DNA of 64,000 nucleotides from JBBQFI01 sp038237805 (GCA_038237805.1 JBBRYI010000003.1:62001-126000); one strand, 5' to 3'. Shown: positions 53,532-61,807, counted from the stretch's first letter. Numbers and translations: made by a program. Notes: generated from the letters alone by a model not told the origin.

Positions 53532-56500
53532 ATGGCTGACGAAAGCAAAGTTCTCAAAATCCTGCTGCAGATTAAAGCCGACATCGCCGGCGCGCAGCAG
53601 ACAACGGAGGCGTTAAAGGAGCTTCAGTCAAAAAGCCAGCAGGCTAGCGCTGCTCTCGACAAAACGACCGATCCTTCTCACGGCACTATTCTTTCGCAAA
53701 TCCTTAGCGAAGTAGTTTCGCGTGTCGGCGATATCTCGCACGGCGCAACCGAGGTAGCTGTAGGTTTGGAGGAAGCAGCGCAGCAAGCCATCTCGTTAGG
53801 GGGTGGTCTTGCTAGTATCGGGACTACTGGATTACTTGTAGGCGCTCTCGCCCTAGCCCGTGCCCTCGGAGAGGCTCGGGCCGAATCAGCCGCGATCGCC
53901 GCTGAGATTCAAAAGAATACTGAAGCTCTAGTCGCGCATATCCACAAATGGAGCGAGCTAGCGCAGCAAGCCAAAGATTTCGGCGACGTCGTGAGCGTTG
54001 ACCGTGGGCAGGAAGAGCAGCTAACACGCTTGGAGAAGCGCCTCGACGAAGTGCGTAATCGCCAACTCGGATTTTGGCGATCATTTTCCGATCTCATCGA
54101 GACAATCGGTGCTCCTGGCGCTGGCACGTTCGAACATCTAAAGAGCGAAGAAATCTCCGGCGTAGAAGGCGCATTAAGTCGCGCCCTTGCGGTTGCAAAC
54201 GCCTTTCGTGACAGCGCGCGCGAAGCCGAGGAAGCATGGCAGAAGGTCAAACTTGAACCGCTCAATCAGGCGATCGGGTCTTATCGCGCACAAATCGGAA
54301 AACTGCGGTCGGAAGAAGCTGCGATCGGACGTCCAAAAACTGCGGCCGAGTTCCTAAACATCATCGATCTCGAAGCAAAAATTCAGGCGGCGATCGAGCA
54401 CCTGAATGAGCTTACTAACGCCGAAGCAAAGCTCGATGCACAGACGGCGAAGGTTCAGGAACAAATCAATCAGCTCAATTTCGAGAAACTCTCTTCAACT
54501 ACGCAGCTCACGGCACTTCAGAATGATCTTGACGCGGTCCAAGGTCGCTTACGCGAGCTCGGCGTAGAAGCGGAGACGCCTAACGAGGCGTTGGCTAAAG
54601 CACCGCAACTCGCGCGCGACCAGGAACAAGAAGTCATTAAGCTCGTCGGCCAATGGGTTGATGTTTCAAAAGCGATTGACGGCGTTACGGCCGCAATTGA
54701 GCGGGCCAATAACGAATTACAAAATTTCATTTTTCAGCAACGCCAAGCGGCGCTCGATGCCGCGAAATTGCGCGGAGAAGATGTCGGCGGTCCGCAACAT
54801 CAGTTGAGCGTTGAAGAAAAGGTTAGCGCGCTGCGGAAGAGTAACGCCGATGCACTCAAGGAAGGCAAAATCACCGAGGATGAAATTGTCGCCTTGGCCA
54901 AACAGGAAGTTACAAACGCGGAGGGATTGAAAGCGGAAAGGCAAGGGACGCGCGACGACCACAGAGAAATTGCCGAGCTGCTCCGCGAAGAATCGACGTT
55001 GCTGCAGGATATCCGGCGCGAGCAACAACTCATTTCGCAGGATCCTTTTCTCTCGGCCGACGCGAAACAGGCGCTGCTTTTGAATCTCTCGCTCAAAGAA
55101 CAGATCGCGCTGCAGCTTGAGATCGCGCGGGTTAAACGCGACATCAAAAAGATCGAAGCGATCGGCAACCCGCGGGAGCAGGCGGAGGTTGCCGCGCTTA
55201 CGCAAAAGCTGCATGCGCTCCAGTTTGAATTCGACTCGTTAGGTAAAAAGATCAAGACGCTTTCTTTTGGCGGCGGCATCAAGGCCGGCCTGGCCGATTG
55301 GGTAAACAGCTTCGGCACGAGCGCGCATCAGATTTCCCAAGTTATCGAGCAATCGATCGGCGCCTCTCTCCAGGGAATAAACCAGCTCCTGCTCGATAGC
55401 GCGTTCCGGACCGGGAACTGGAAGCAGGCGTTGCTCGGGGTGGAGGAACAAATCGCAAACACTTTCCTGACCTGGATCGAGCACGAAGCGTTGCAGTTTA
55501 TCGCTTCGCAATTGCACATCACGACGACGGCGACAACGCAAACGGGAGCGCACCTTGCGGCGTTGCCGGCCGCAACCGCACACGCCGCCGCCGAAAACGC
55601 CGGCACCTGGGGCGCTGCTTCCATCGCCGGCGCCATCGCGTTAGTCGCTGCGATTGGAATTATGATTGCGGCAATGAGCGGCGCATTTGAAACCGGCGGT
55701 TACACCGGCGGGCGCAGACGCAAACCGGCCGGCATTGTGCACGGCGAGGAATATGTTTTCACGGCCGAAGAAACCGAATCGCTCGGGGTGCCGTTTTTGC
55801 AGCGGCTGGCCTCTTCGTCCGGTGGCGTGGCACACTTCGGGGATGGCGGTCGCGCCCGCCGCCTGGCCGATGCCAGCTCGGGCGCTTATCCCGGTTATAA
55901 CGTGAGCGATCCGCCGGCGGGCGATTACAGCGGACACGTCGGTTACGGCGGCGGCACTTCTAATCGGAATTATACCTCTGCCGGCGATGGAACGTTTTTC
56001 GTCACCGATGGAAGCGGGAATTGGATCGGTCATTGGAATCCCGCCGGTGGCGGGCATTGGATGACAGGCGTAAACAACCCCGACCCCGGTTATTCAAGCG
56101 AGCCGGGAGTTTACGATCCGGGCAGCAATCCAGATCCCGGTTATTCAAGCGAGCCGGGCGTTTACGATCCTGGCAGCAATCCAGATCCCGGTTATTCAAG
56201 CGAGGGAGTTTACGATCCGGGCGGCAATAATTTTCCTTACGGAGTAAATTCCGAAGGCGTCCCTTACGCAGGAGCGGCGGGCGCCAATTTTCCTTACGGA
56301 GTAAATTCCGAAGGCGTCCCTTACGCCGGATCGGTCGGCAATTTTCCTTACGGAACAAACGCGGAGGGCGTTCCCTACGCCGGGAAATCTAGCTATCCTT
56401 ATGGCACCAATAAGCAAGGAGTGCCATACGCCGGTAACGCTGATACGGGTGGCGCAACCGGATGGGATTTCCAAAAAGGCGGCCTGCAAAGCCGCATGTC

Positions 56501-56972
56501 CGGTAGCTGGGGCTCTGCGATGTCGTCGTTTCTGGGTGGTCTGGCGCTGTCAGCTATGGGGAGCGGCGGCAGCGGCTATGCGTTAGGCTCCATCACGATG
56601 AAGCATTTGGCCGGAGGCATGCGCCTTCCCGGCGCGCCATCGAAGATCGATACGATTCCAGCGATGTTGGCCGAGGGCGAAGTGGTGCTGCCGTCCGATA
56701 CCGTTGCGCTTCTCGATTCGCGTCTCAATCGCGGCTGGGAAAAGCATCTCAAGGATTACGTCTATGAAATGCCCTCGCCGACGTTGCGCATGGCGGCGGG
56801 CGGTCGAGCGAGCGGAGGTGCAAGCGCGAATACGAGCCGAAGCCGGCGCGAAACGCGGCCGATTTTTAATGTTGCGATTTTTGATGATCGGCGCGCAGCG
56901 CAGAAGTGGCTCCAAAGTGCCGATGGCGAAAACTTCTTCGTCGACTTGTTAAACCGCACTCGCCCCCGCTAA
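53532..56972 (+). CDS. Phage tail tape-measure-like protein
   Basis: 1146 residues. Residues 1-600 are mainly long helical coiled coil (for example NELTNAEAKLDAQTAKVQEQINQLN). A hydrophobic segment follows near 690-720. The C-terminal third has the phage style GGYTGGRRRKPAGIVHGEEYVFTAEE and later PGAPSKIDTIPAMLAEGEVVLPSDTV. Between these lie two sets of near-perfect tandem repeats (see 56076-56445). The length is right for a long-tailed phage ruler protein. No capsid, tube, baseplate or terminase gene was found around it, so its context is odd. Confidence 0.7.
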   Translation: MADESKVLKILLQIKADIAGAQQTTEALKELQSKSQQASAALDKTTDPSHGTILSQILSEVVSRVGDISHGATEVAVGLEEAAQQAISLGGGLASIGTTGLLVGALALARALGEARAESAAIAAEIQKNTEALVAHIHKWSELAQQAKDFGDVVSVDRGQEEQLTRLEKRLDEVRNRQLGFWRSFSDLIETIGAPGAGTFEHLKSEEISGVEGALSRALAVANAFRDSAREAEEAWQKVKLEPLNQAIGSYRAQIGKLRSEEAAIGRPKTAAEFLNIIDLEAKIQAAIEHLNELTNAEAKLDAQTAKVQEQINQLNFEKLSSTTQLTALQNDLDAVQGRLRELGVEAETPNEALAKAPQLARDQEQEVIKLVGQWVDVSKAIDGVTAAIERANNELQNFIFQQRQAALDAAKLRGEDVGGPQHQLSVEEKVSALRKSNADALKEGKITEDEIVALAKQEVTNAEGLKAERQGTRDDHREIAELLREESTLLQDIRREQQLISQDPFLSADAKQALLLNLSLKEQIALQLEIARVKRDIKKIEAIGNPREQAEVAALTQKLHALQFEFDSLGKKIKTLSFGGGIKAGLADWVNSFGTSAHQISQVIEQSIGASLQGINQLLLDSAFRTGNWKQALLGVEEQIANTFLTWIEHEALQFIASQLHITTTATTQTGAHLAALPAATAHAAAENAGTWGAASIAGAIALVAAIGIMIAAMSGAFETGGYTGGRRRKPAGIVHGEEYVFTAEETESLGVPFLQRLASSSGGVAHFGDGGRARRLADASSGAYPGYNVSDPPAGDYSGHVGYGGGTSNRNYTSAGDGTFFVTDGSGNWIGHWNPAGGGHWMTGVNNPDPGYSSEPGVYDPGSNPDPGYSSEPGVYDPGSNPDPGYSSEGVYDPGGNNFPYGVNSEGVPYAGAAGANFPYGVNSEGVPYAGSVGNFPYGTNAEGVPYAGKSSYPYGTNKQGVPYAGNADTGGATGWDFQKGGLQSRMSGSWGSAMSSFLGGLALSAMGSGGSGYALGSITMKHLAGGMRLPGAPSKIDTIPAMLAEGEVVLPSDTVALLDSRLNRGWEKHLKDYVYEMPSPTLRMAAGGRASGGASANTSRSRRETRPIFNVAIFDDRRAAQKWLQSADGENFFVDLLNRTRPR
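56076..56445 (+). repeat. Two tandem-repeat arrays inside the tape-measure-like gene
   Basis: Array one: units starting at 56076, 56127 and 56178 (51, 51 and 48 bases), each encoding NPDPGYSSEPGVYDPGS or a shortened form. Array two: four units of about 54-57 bases from 56229, each encoding a form of NFPYGVNSEGVPYAG. The first two units of array two share about 40 identical bases, which suggests recent duplication. The repeats are in frame and rich in Pro, Gly, Tyr and Ser. Confidence 0.9.
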
Positions 56973-56977
56973 GAAAC

Positions 56978-57250
56978 ATGAATGCGCCTAACGAGTCGGT
57001 TGGTTATTTGATTCGACCTAACCGAAAAAGTTTCCGCCTGGACGAACTAGCTCGTTACTGGTGCTGTTCTACTGCACACTTCTACCATTTGTTTCGCGAC
57101 GGCGAGTTGACGGCGGCAAACGAGCAACAAGCCAGGTCCGCGAGTCACGCTTCAATCCTTGTCACCGCCGAAAGCTATCGGGCCTTTCTCGAAAGACGAA
57201 GCTCGTCTGCTTGGCATGAGCGGACCCGCGAAGAACGCGTGAAAAAGTGA
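56978..57250 (+). CDS. Helix-turn-helix (excisionase-like) protein
   Basis: 90 residues from ATG 56978, six bases after the tape-measure gene. FRLDELARYWCCSTAHFYHLFRDGELTAANE has the spacing of a MerR/excisionase-type DNA-binding domain. The C-terminus is basic. The stop overlaps the GTG of the next gene. It is probably a recombination or transcription accessory factor of the island. Confidence 0.6.
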   Translation: MNAPNESVGYLIRPNRKSFRLDELARYWCCSTAHFYHLFRDGELTAANEQQARSASHASILVTAESYRAFLERRSSSAWHERTREERVKK

Positions 57251-57684
57251 AAGCATTTACTGAACCAAAAAGCGCGAGAGAACGGGCGATGTTTCGAAGC
57301 AGCGCTTGGCAGCTTCGCCGGAAACAACTGTTGAAAGAGGCTTGCGCAATGATTGCAGAGCAGGTTGCGGGAGGCATTAAAGTTGGGGCAGCTACACGGC
57401 ACGCCGCGCGCAGATTTCGCAACAGAAGTTTGGGACACGGCCGCCAGCTCAATCTTTCCGCAGCATCGATGCAGCGTATCTGGTATCGCTTCCAGAAAAG
57501 CGGAGGATCCGCCTTTACGCTTCGTTACGTAGCCGGCCGAGAACATGATCTTGATCCCCTCCTGCTGAACCTGATTGTCGAATCCAGTGTCCGACAATCC
57601 AAAAGTGTTTCCGAAGTAATCGCACAGGCGCGAGCGAGAACATTGCCGAGGCCCTTCTTTCGTTCATGCAAAAACGCGAGCTGA
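57247..57684 (+). CDS. DNA-binding protein resembling a transposase N-terminus
   Basis: 145 residues from GTG 57247. LKEACAMIAEQVAGGIKVGAATRHAARRFRN and LNLSAASMQRIWYRFQKSGGSAFTLRYVAG resemble the paired helix-turn-helix part of Mu/Tn7/IS-type transposases. The DDE catalytic domain that would follow is missing, as the frame stops after about 145 residues and the AAA gene begins inside it. It may be a domesticated or split transposase, or a target-binding accessory. Confidence 0.5.
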   Translation: MKAFTEPKSARERAMFRSSAWQLRRKQLLKEACAMIAEQVAGGIKVGAATRHAARRFRNRSLGHGRQLNLSAASMQRIWYRFQKSGGSAFTLRYVAGREHDLDPLLLNLIVESSVRQSKSVSEVIAQARARTLPRPFFRSCKNAS

Positions 57685-58613
57685 GCGTTCGCGATCGAAT
57701 TGCGGAAACCGAGGTTACGCAGCTCGTCGCGAAGTGGGTTGGAAAATCGCGCAGCATGCAGCGCAGTGTCATGATTATCGGCAACAGCCGATTCGGAAAG
57801 AGTGAAAGCATCAAGGCGCATGCTGCGGCCCATCCAGGGCGATGCCGCTTTGTAAATACACCGGCGACCAACGCCATGAGCGATTTGGTTCGCGAGATCG
57901 CACTTGCGATAGGGTTAGATGTCGGGTTGAGCAAACGGGCCGTCGATCTGCGCGAACAAATTCTGTACGTTCTTCGTTTCTCGCATCTGCAATTGATCTT
58001 CGACGAAGCGCAGCGGCTTTTGCCAACGAATTATTCGCGCAACACGGCGCCGGCGCGCTTGAACTGGGTGCGCGGCTCGATCATGGATAACGGGTTGCCA
58101 GTGGTTTTCGTTTGTACGCCACAGAGTTACCTGCCCGCGAAGCGTCGATTCTTGAAGGTGACTGGCTTTGCGATGGAACAGTTCGACGAACGTTTAATAA
58201 CCATTCAACTCCCTAACGAGCTTTGCGAGCAGGAGCTGCTCGACGTCGCGCGCTTTCACCTTCCTGGCCTAGCTGACGAGTACCTGCAATACGTCGTTGC
58301 CAACGTGCTTGCGACCGAGCGCAACTTCGTCAGCGACATTGAGAAGATCGCGGCGCTTGCGAAAGATAACGCGCGGGAGGCATTGCGAAAATCTCCGACT
58401 CTTGGAGACATCAAGGCGGCGATGGCAATTGTGCTCCCGACCGTCGTCAACGCAGACGCCGAACAACCGACTGAGGTTTCGCCGAAATCACCAACTGCGT
58501 CTTCGATTCAGGCCTCTTGCAAAAGCGGTGCAAGACGTTTGCCAGCGCACCGAAATGGATTTGAAGCTTTGCCGAAACCGAGGCGTGCAACACGTGCACT
58601 TGTGACGCTGTAA
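57666..58613 (+). CDS. AAA ATPase of the MuB/TniB type
   Basis: 315 residues from ATG 57666, overlapping the previous gene by 19 bases. Walker A variant GNSRFGKSESIKAHAAAHPG near residue 38, Walker B LQLIFDEAQRLLP near 117, and a sensor-like VFVCTPQ segment near 150. This fits ATPases that choose target DNA for transposition (MuB, TniB, TnsC family) or their ExeA-like relatives. It ends the island operon. No catalytic transposase accompanies it. Confidence 0.7.
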   Translation: MQKRELSVRDRIAETEVTQLVAKWVGKSRSMQRSVMIIGNSRFGKSESIKAHAAAHPGRCRFVNTPATNAMSDLVREIALAIGLDVGLSKRAVDLREQILYVLRFSHLQLIFDEAQRLLPTNYSRNTAPARLNWVRGSIMDNGLPVVFVCTPQSYLPAKRRFLKVTGFAMEQFDERLITIQLPNELCEQELLDVARFHLPGLADEYLQYVVANVLATERNFVSDIEKIAALAKDNAREALRKSPTLGDIKAAMAIVLPTVVNADAEQPTEVSPKSPTASSIQASCKSGARRLPAHRNGFEALPKPRRATRALVTL

Positions 58614-58911
58614 CCGATCGGCCAGGCACCTTAGCCAGTCTTTTTAAGCCCGCGTTCAGCGCGGGCGTTCGAGCTTTTACCCATGCTTTGGAACTTTGGA
58701 ACTGCCAAAGTGGGACAAATCAAACTTCGAGCTACAGCCGCAACCTTGTAGTGTGGACACTACAAGAGACCGCGAAAACACCACTTGACAAGATCGCTGA
58801 TATATGCGTAAATATCTGCCAGACAGGGGTTAAAGTCCTTAGTCGGTTCATCCATTCGATACGGCCGCGGATGAACGCACATGTCGCCGCAACCTTGGGA
58901 GGACGCACGAC
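58614..58911. other. Intergenic stretch with hairpins and a GGGACAAATC site
   Basis: No gene seen. Contents: a GCCCGCG-TTCAG-CGCGGGC hairpin at 58648-58666 (probable terminator of the AAA gene, with a short T-rich tail); the word AAGTGGGACAAATC at 58707-58720, also found at 46953-46966; an inverted repeat at 58745-58766 with 10-base arms CTTGTAGTGT and ACACTACAAG and a 2-base centre; and a hairpin with GTTCATCC (58846) and GGATGAAC (58869). Confidence 0.6.
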
Positions 58912-59322
58912 ATGAACCAAACGCCTCGCGGCCATCGCAGACCATTACCGGACACCCGCGCACCGGAAGAAAAAGCGCTTTGGGAACAAATCCGCACCGA
59001 ATTAGCTAGAAAGCGGCACGACGATAAATTGCCGCCAACCGAAAATCTTCCCGACCTTTGGCTATTCGACTCGGAGCATCTCCTGCAGGAATTAGGCGGC
59101 CTTCGTGAGATGATTCTACGCGTTCCAGAAACGCTTAAGACTCGCTCCGCTCTCCAAAGTGCCGTTGATCGGATTTGGCGTCTTGAACAAGATCTCCGCT
59201 CGCTCCTGCACCTACACCGTGAAGGTCAGCGATCATTTGCAACGAAGGCTGCGAAGATTGCCAACGCTGCCGAAAACGCAAAGCCAACCGTTCGGATAAG
59301 CGCAATCCAATCAAACCCTTGA
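58912..59322 (+). CDS. Hypothetical protein
   Basis: 136 residues. Charged and mostly helical: an N-terminal basic/Pro segment, a central helix pair (SEHLLQELGGLREMILRVPETLKTRSALQSAVDRIWRLEQDLRSLLHLHREGQRSF) and a polar tail. No membrane segment or motif. It is preceded by two inverted repeats that could be operators. Not recognised. Confidence 0.5.
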   Translation: MNQTPRGHRRPLPDTRAPEEKALWEQIRTELARKRHDDKLPPTENLPDLWLFDSEHLLQELGGLREMILRVPETLKTRSALQSAVDRIWRLEQDLRSLLHLHREGQRSFATKAAKIANAAENAKPTVRISAIQSNP

Positions 59323-59355
59323 TGTGATGTTGACATCACAGCCTGAGAAACGCCG

Positions 59356-59574
59356 CTACAGTTCTAACTGCCGAACGTCGAAAATGTCCCAATCAAAACC
59401 GGCACCGTTGCAAAGCGGATTCTTGCACCACCATAGAACGTCCCGCGAATATTCAGGGCGGCGCTCATAGCGCATTTCGTGGGCACAATATCGTTGGCCG
59501 CAGTGCAGACACTCAACTTCAATATCTTCCTCCGGCGGGGCCATCTGATCGTTGTAATTGCCTGGGGGTTCCAT
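59356..59574 (-). CDS. Small zinc-ribbon protein
   Basis: 72 residues from ATG 59574, chosen because GGAGGAAAC stands 6-8 bases before it, the clearest ribosome binding site in this region. Four Cys in two pairs (CLHCGQ near residue 20 and CKNPLC near 49) predict one zinc site. The C-terminus is acidic. Downstream of a replication-type endonuclease gene on the same strand; role unknown. Confidence 0.6.
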   Translation of the reverse strand: MEPPGNYNDQMAPPEEDIEVECLHCGQRYCAHEMRYERRPEYSRDVLWWCKNPLCNGAGFDWDIFDVRQLEL

Positions 59575-59632
59575 CTTCGTTTCCTCCTTCCATACTGAAA
59601 ATCCTCGAAATCTGGGCAGAGGTTTATACAAG

Positions 59633-59658
59633 GTCCCCGCCCTTCGGGCGGGGTCCCC
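59633..59658. other. GC-rich hairpin between the HUH and zinc-ribbon genes
   Basis: GGTCCCCGCCC, TTC-type loop, then GGGCGGGG: a strong stem between 59633 and 59658. It has no T-run on either side, so it may be an mRNA-processing or origin-type structure rather than a terminator. It lies 23 bases beyond the stop of the HUH endonuclease gene. Confidence 0.4.
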
Positions 59659-59680
59659 TGTCTGTGCAAACCGATCGGCT

Positions 59681-60226
59681 CTACGCAACAGTTAACGAAG
59701 CAGCCGTGGCAGAACGCGATTCGCCACCAGATGTCAGTTGCAGCATCAGTTCCCATGCTTGCCGTGAAACGTAGATGCTGTCCTCCCCTACCCGACCAAA
59801 TTTCTTAATCTCGTAAGCATTAGCGCCCGACGCCCATTGCTGCGAAAGCTTCCTTTTCTTGCCAGTCATTCCCGACAAATACGCAGCGTTGCCGATTGCC
59901 CGCGCAGGATTAAAAAGCCGAATGTCAGAAATCCCGGCCTTCCAGAAGTGCTCTGCTCGATAACATTCCTGGACATAATCCTTCGTCAGCGGGAGCCCGC
60001 CTACTAACAGGTGACAATGTGGCCGATCTCCGATTTCGCCTAACTCCCAACGGATAATATATGGAAGCCGACTCTCACAGATTCCGTGGCGGGCGGCCCA
60101 ATTTCGCAGCCAATTCTTCACTTGATGCCGACGCTTCCATTTCGTCCCAACGCTTGCCCACGTTAGCGAAACAAAGAATTGCCAGTGGTTGACTAGCAAC
60201 ATGATCTGCCATTCCCAGGATGTCAT
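59681..60226 (-). CDS. HUH replication-initiator-like endonuclease
   Basis: 181 residues. The metal-binding HxH lies in GDRPHCHLLVGG (His 70 and 72). About 45 residues later NAAYLSGMTGKK (Tyr 116) has the spacing of the catalytic tyrosine in rolling-circle Rep proteins and in the Rep of small circular phages. The N-terminal strand (WQFFVSLTW) fits the first motif. No helicase domain. Rep-type HUH proteins start rolling-circle replication or mobilisation, so this could be a relic of a plasmid or phage. Confidence 0.6.
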   Translation of the reverse strand: MTSWEWQIMLLVNHWQFFVSLTWASVGTKWKRRHQVKNWLRNWAARHGICESRLPYIIRWELGEIGDRPHCHLLVGGLPLTKDYVQECYRAEHFWKAGISDIRLFNPARAIGNAAYLSGMTGKKRKLSQQWASGANAYEIKKFGRVGEDSIYVSRQAWELMLQLTSGGESRSATAASLTVA

Positions 60227-60718
60227 AGATTCACGGCGGAAGAAATGCCACCGGCTGGAAGTTCCGAAATGGGAACAAAGCAGGGAAACCCCGCGCCAAC
60301 GAAACTAGCGTCAGCCAGTGGCACTCTGCATCCTGGGAGGGACAGCCCCCGATGTCCGAGCCAGAATGTTGTATTCCGCCTATCATGTATATACTATAAC
60401 ATAGATAGCAAGCCTTGTCAAGTGTTATTTCTCGTTAGTTACTCTTTTATTTTCCGTTAGCTTATTATTTATTGGATGTTAGCTCGCGTCCTTCGGACGC
60501 TCGCCTTTTTAGATGGGGGCAACATTGCTTTGCCCCCAAACCCCCCGATCTAGGGAGGAACTGGGGGCATCTTTCGTTCGGGAACAAATCCTCTTCTACT
60601 CCGTTTGAGACCTAACAGAAGGCAAGCCACTGCAATTCGCTTTGCGAATAGTTAGTTGGGCGGCTGTCGCCGCACCAAGAAGCTGGAAATATTCGCATTG
60701 TTGTATAACAATACACGC
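60227..60718. other. Intergenic stretch, AT-rich core and hairpins
   Basis: No gene seen in 492 bases. The part at about 60380-60480 is AT-rich (TATACTATAACATAG and TTTATTTTCCGTTAGC) in contrast to its surroundings. GCGTCC-TTC-GGACGC (60486-60500) followed by TCGCCTTTTT is terminator-like. TGGGGGCAA / TTGCCCCCA forms a stem at 60513-60538. GGGAACAAA occurs twice (near 60271 and 60590), close to the GGGACAAA word. Next to a HUH gene, an origin-like role is possible. Confidence 0.45.
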
Positions 60719-61342
60719 ATGTTGTCCCTCTTTACCATAACCGAAGTCTTTTCTGTAACGGCAGCCCTTATAGCAGCAATCGGCACGTTCGCTGCCGCCC
60801 TTGTGTCGGCTGTGCTACTCGTTAAAACGACCAGCCCCGATGTCATTATTTATAGCGAACAAGATGAGGAAGAACCTCACCTTCTCTATCTCCTTATCGA
60901 GAATATCGGCAACGGAATAGCGCTTAATATAGATTTCAAACTCTCACGGGAAATTCACCACGAAGTAGTTTGGTTTGGAAAACCTCTGGTTGGCGCATTC
61001 ACTACTGGAATTCCATCCCTGCCCCCTGGCGGGAAAAGAAAGTACATCTGGGGCGATATTGATGAACTGCGAAAGCATCTTGGCGGCAAAAGCATAGTCT
61101 GCGACATTTCGTTTTATGGTCGCTTCTATCCGACAATATTAGAAAGGGAGCTGACCAACACATGCGTTCTGGAAGCAGAGTCCTATCGCGATTCAGTTGA
61201 CCAAAAACCTGGTCAGCCGTATCGAGAACTAATTCGAGAACTCGAAAAAGTTCGTGAAATCCTAACAAAAGCAGCAACCATGTTTGCGGAGCAACTCCGG
61301 GACATTAGAAGCGCGATCAAGGATATTCCACGCTCCTATTAA
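60719..61342 (+). CDS. Membrane-anchored protein of unknown function
   Basis: 207 residues from ATG 60719. One N-terminal membrane segment (VTAALIAAIGTFAAALVSAVLLV), then a soluble domain with LLYLLIENIGNGIALNIDFKLS and a C-terminal helical region (YRELIRELEKVREILTKAATMFAEQL). The NIGNGIALNI segment resembles NVGHSPAVDVLV in the protein at 47191; both look like the same type of anchored beta-sandwich domain found in small accessory genes. Confidence 0.6.
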   Translation: MLSLFTITEVFSVTAALIAAIGTFAAALVSAVLLVKTTSPDVIIYSEQDEEEPHLLYLLIENIGNGIALNIDFKLSREIHHEVVWFGKPLVGAFTTGIPSLPPGGKRKYIWGDIDELRKHLGGKSIVCDISFYGRFYPTILERELTNTCVLEAESYRDSVDQKPGQPYRELIRELEKVREILTKAATMFAEQLRDIRSAIKDIPRSY

Positions 61343-61363
61343 GCGCTTCGCACGGCAGCTGCA

Positions 61364-61807
61364 TCACTGGCGCAATACCATCGCAACAGCGATGATAGCA
61401 ATGACGACGAGCGCGACGAAAATCGCGACGACGGCGCCAGCGCTTACCGCACGCGGAACCGGATCACCAACCTGCAAGGCACGGATGTTCTGGCGAAGCT
61501 GAATGTCCTCGGGCGCGAGTTGCGTTGCTCGTTCGAAAATTTCCAGAGCGAGCTTTGTCTGCCCAAGACCATCCGCCAATAGCAATGCATAAGTGTTCAG
61601 ATACTTTGGGCTATTCGGAATCAGCTTCAGTGCGGCTTCGACAAACTCGATTCCATTTCGGGCTTCTTGCTCCATCTGAGCATTCCGGTACCCGTAGACT
61701 TTAATGTGCGACTGAATCTTGATGTACCGAAACTCAGCCTGCAGGTTGAGTTCTTCCGCTCTCGCCTTTGTTTCAGCGTCTTCCATCGTGCTGTTAACGC
61801 CCAACAT
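61364..61807 (-). CDS. Tail-anchored TPR-like protein
   Basis: 147 residues from ATG 61807. TPR-like helices (ARNGIEFVEAALKLIPNSPKYLNTYALLLADGLGQTKLALEIFERATQLAPEDIQLRQNI, near residues 50-110) are followed by a C-terminal membrane helix (AVSAGAVVAIFVALVVIAIIAVAMVL). Its first six codons (MLGVNS) and leader resemble those of the next gene upstream (MLGLYS). Role unknown. Confidence 0.6.
   Translation of the reverse strand: MLGVNSTMEDAETKARAEELNLQAEFRYIKIQSHIKVYGYRNAQMEQEARNGIEFVEAALKLIPNSPKYLNTYALLLADGLGQTKLALEIFERATQLAPEDIQLRQNIRALQVGDPVPRAVSAGAVVAIFVALVVIAIIAVAMVLRQ

Noticed and set aside
55641..56358. Minus-strand open frames opposite the tape-measure repeats
   Set aside because: Low-complexity Arg/Asn translations produced by the antisense of the repeat arrays.
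56076..56445. CRISPR-like array
   Set aside because: The repeats are in frame within one gene, have no unique spacers, and encode repeated peptides.
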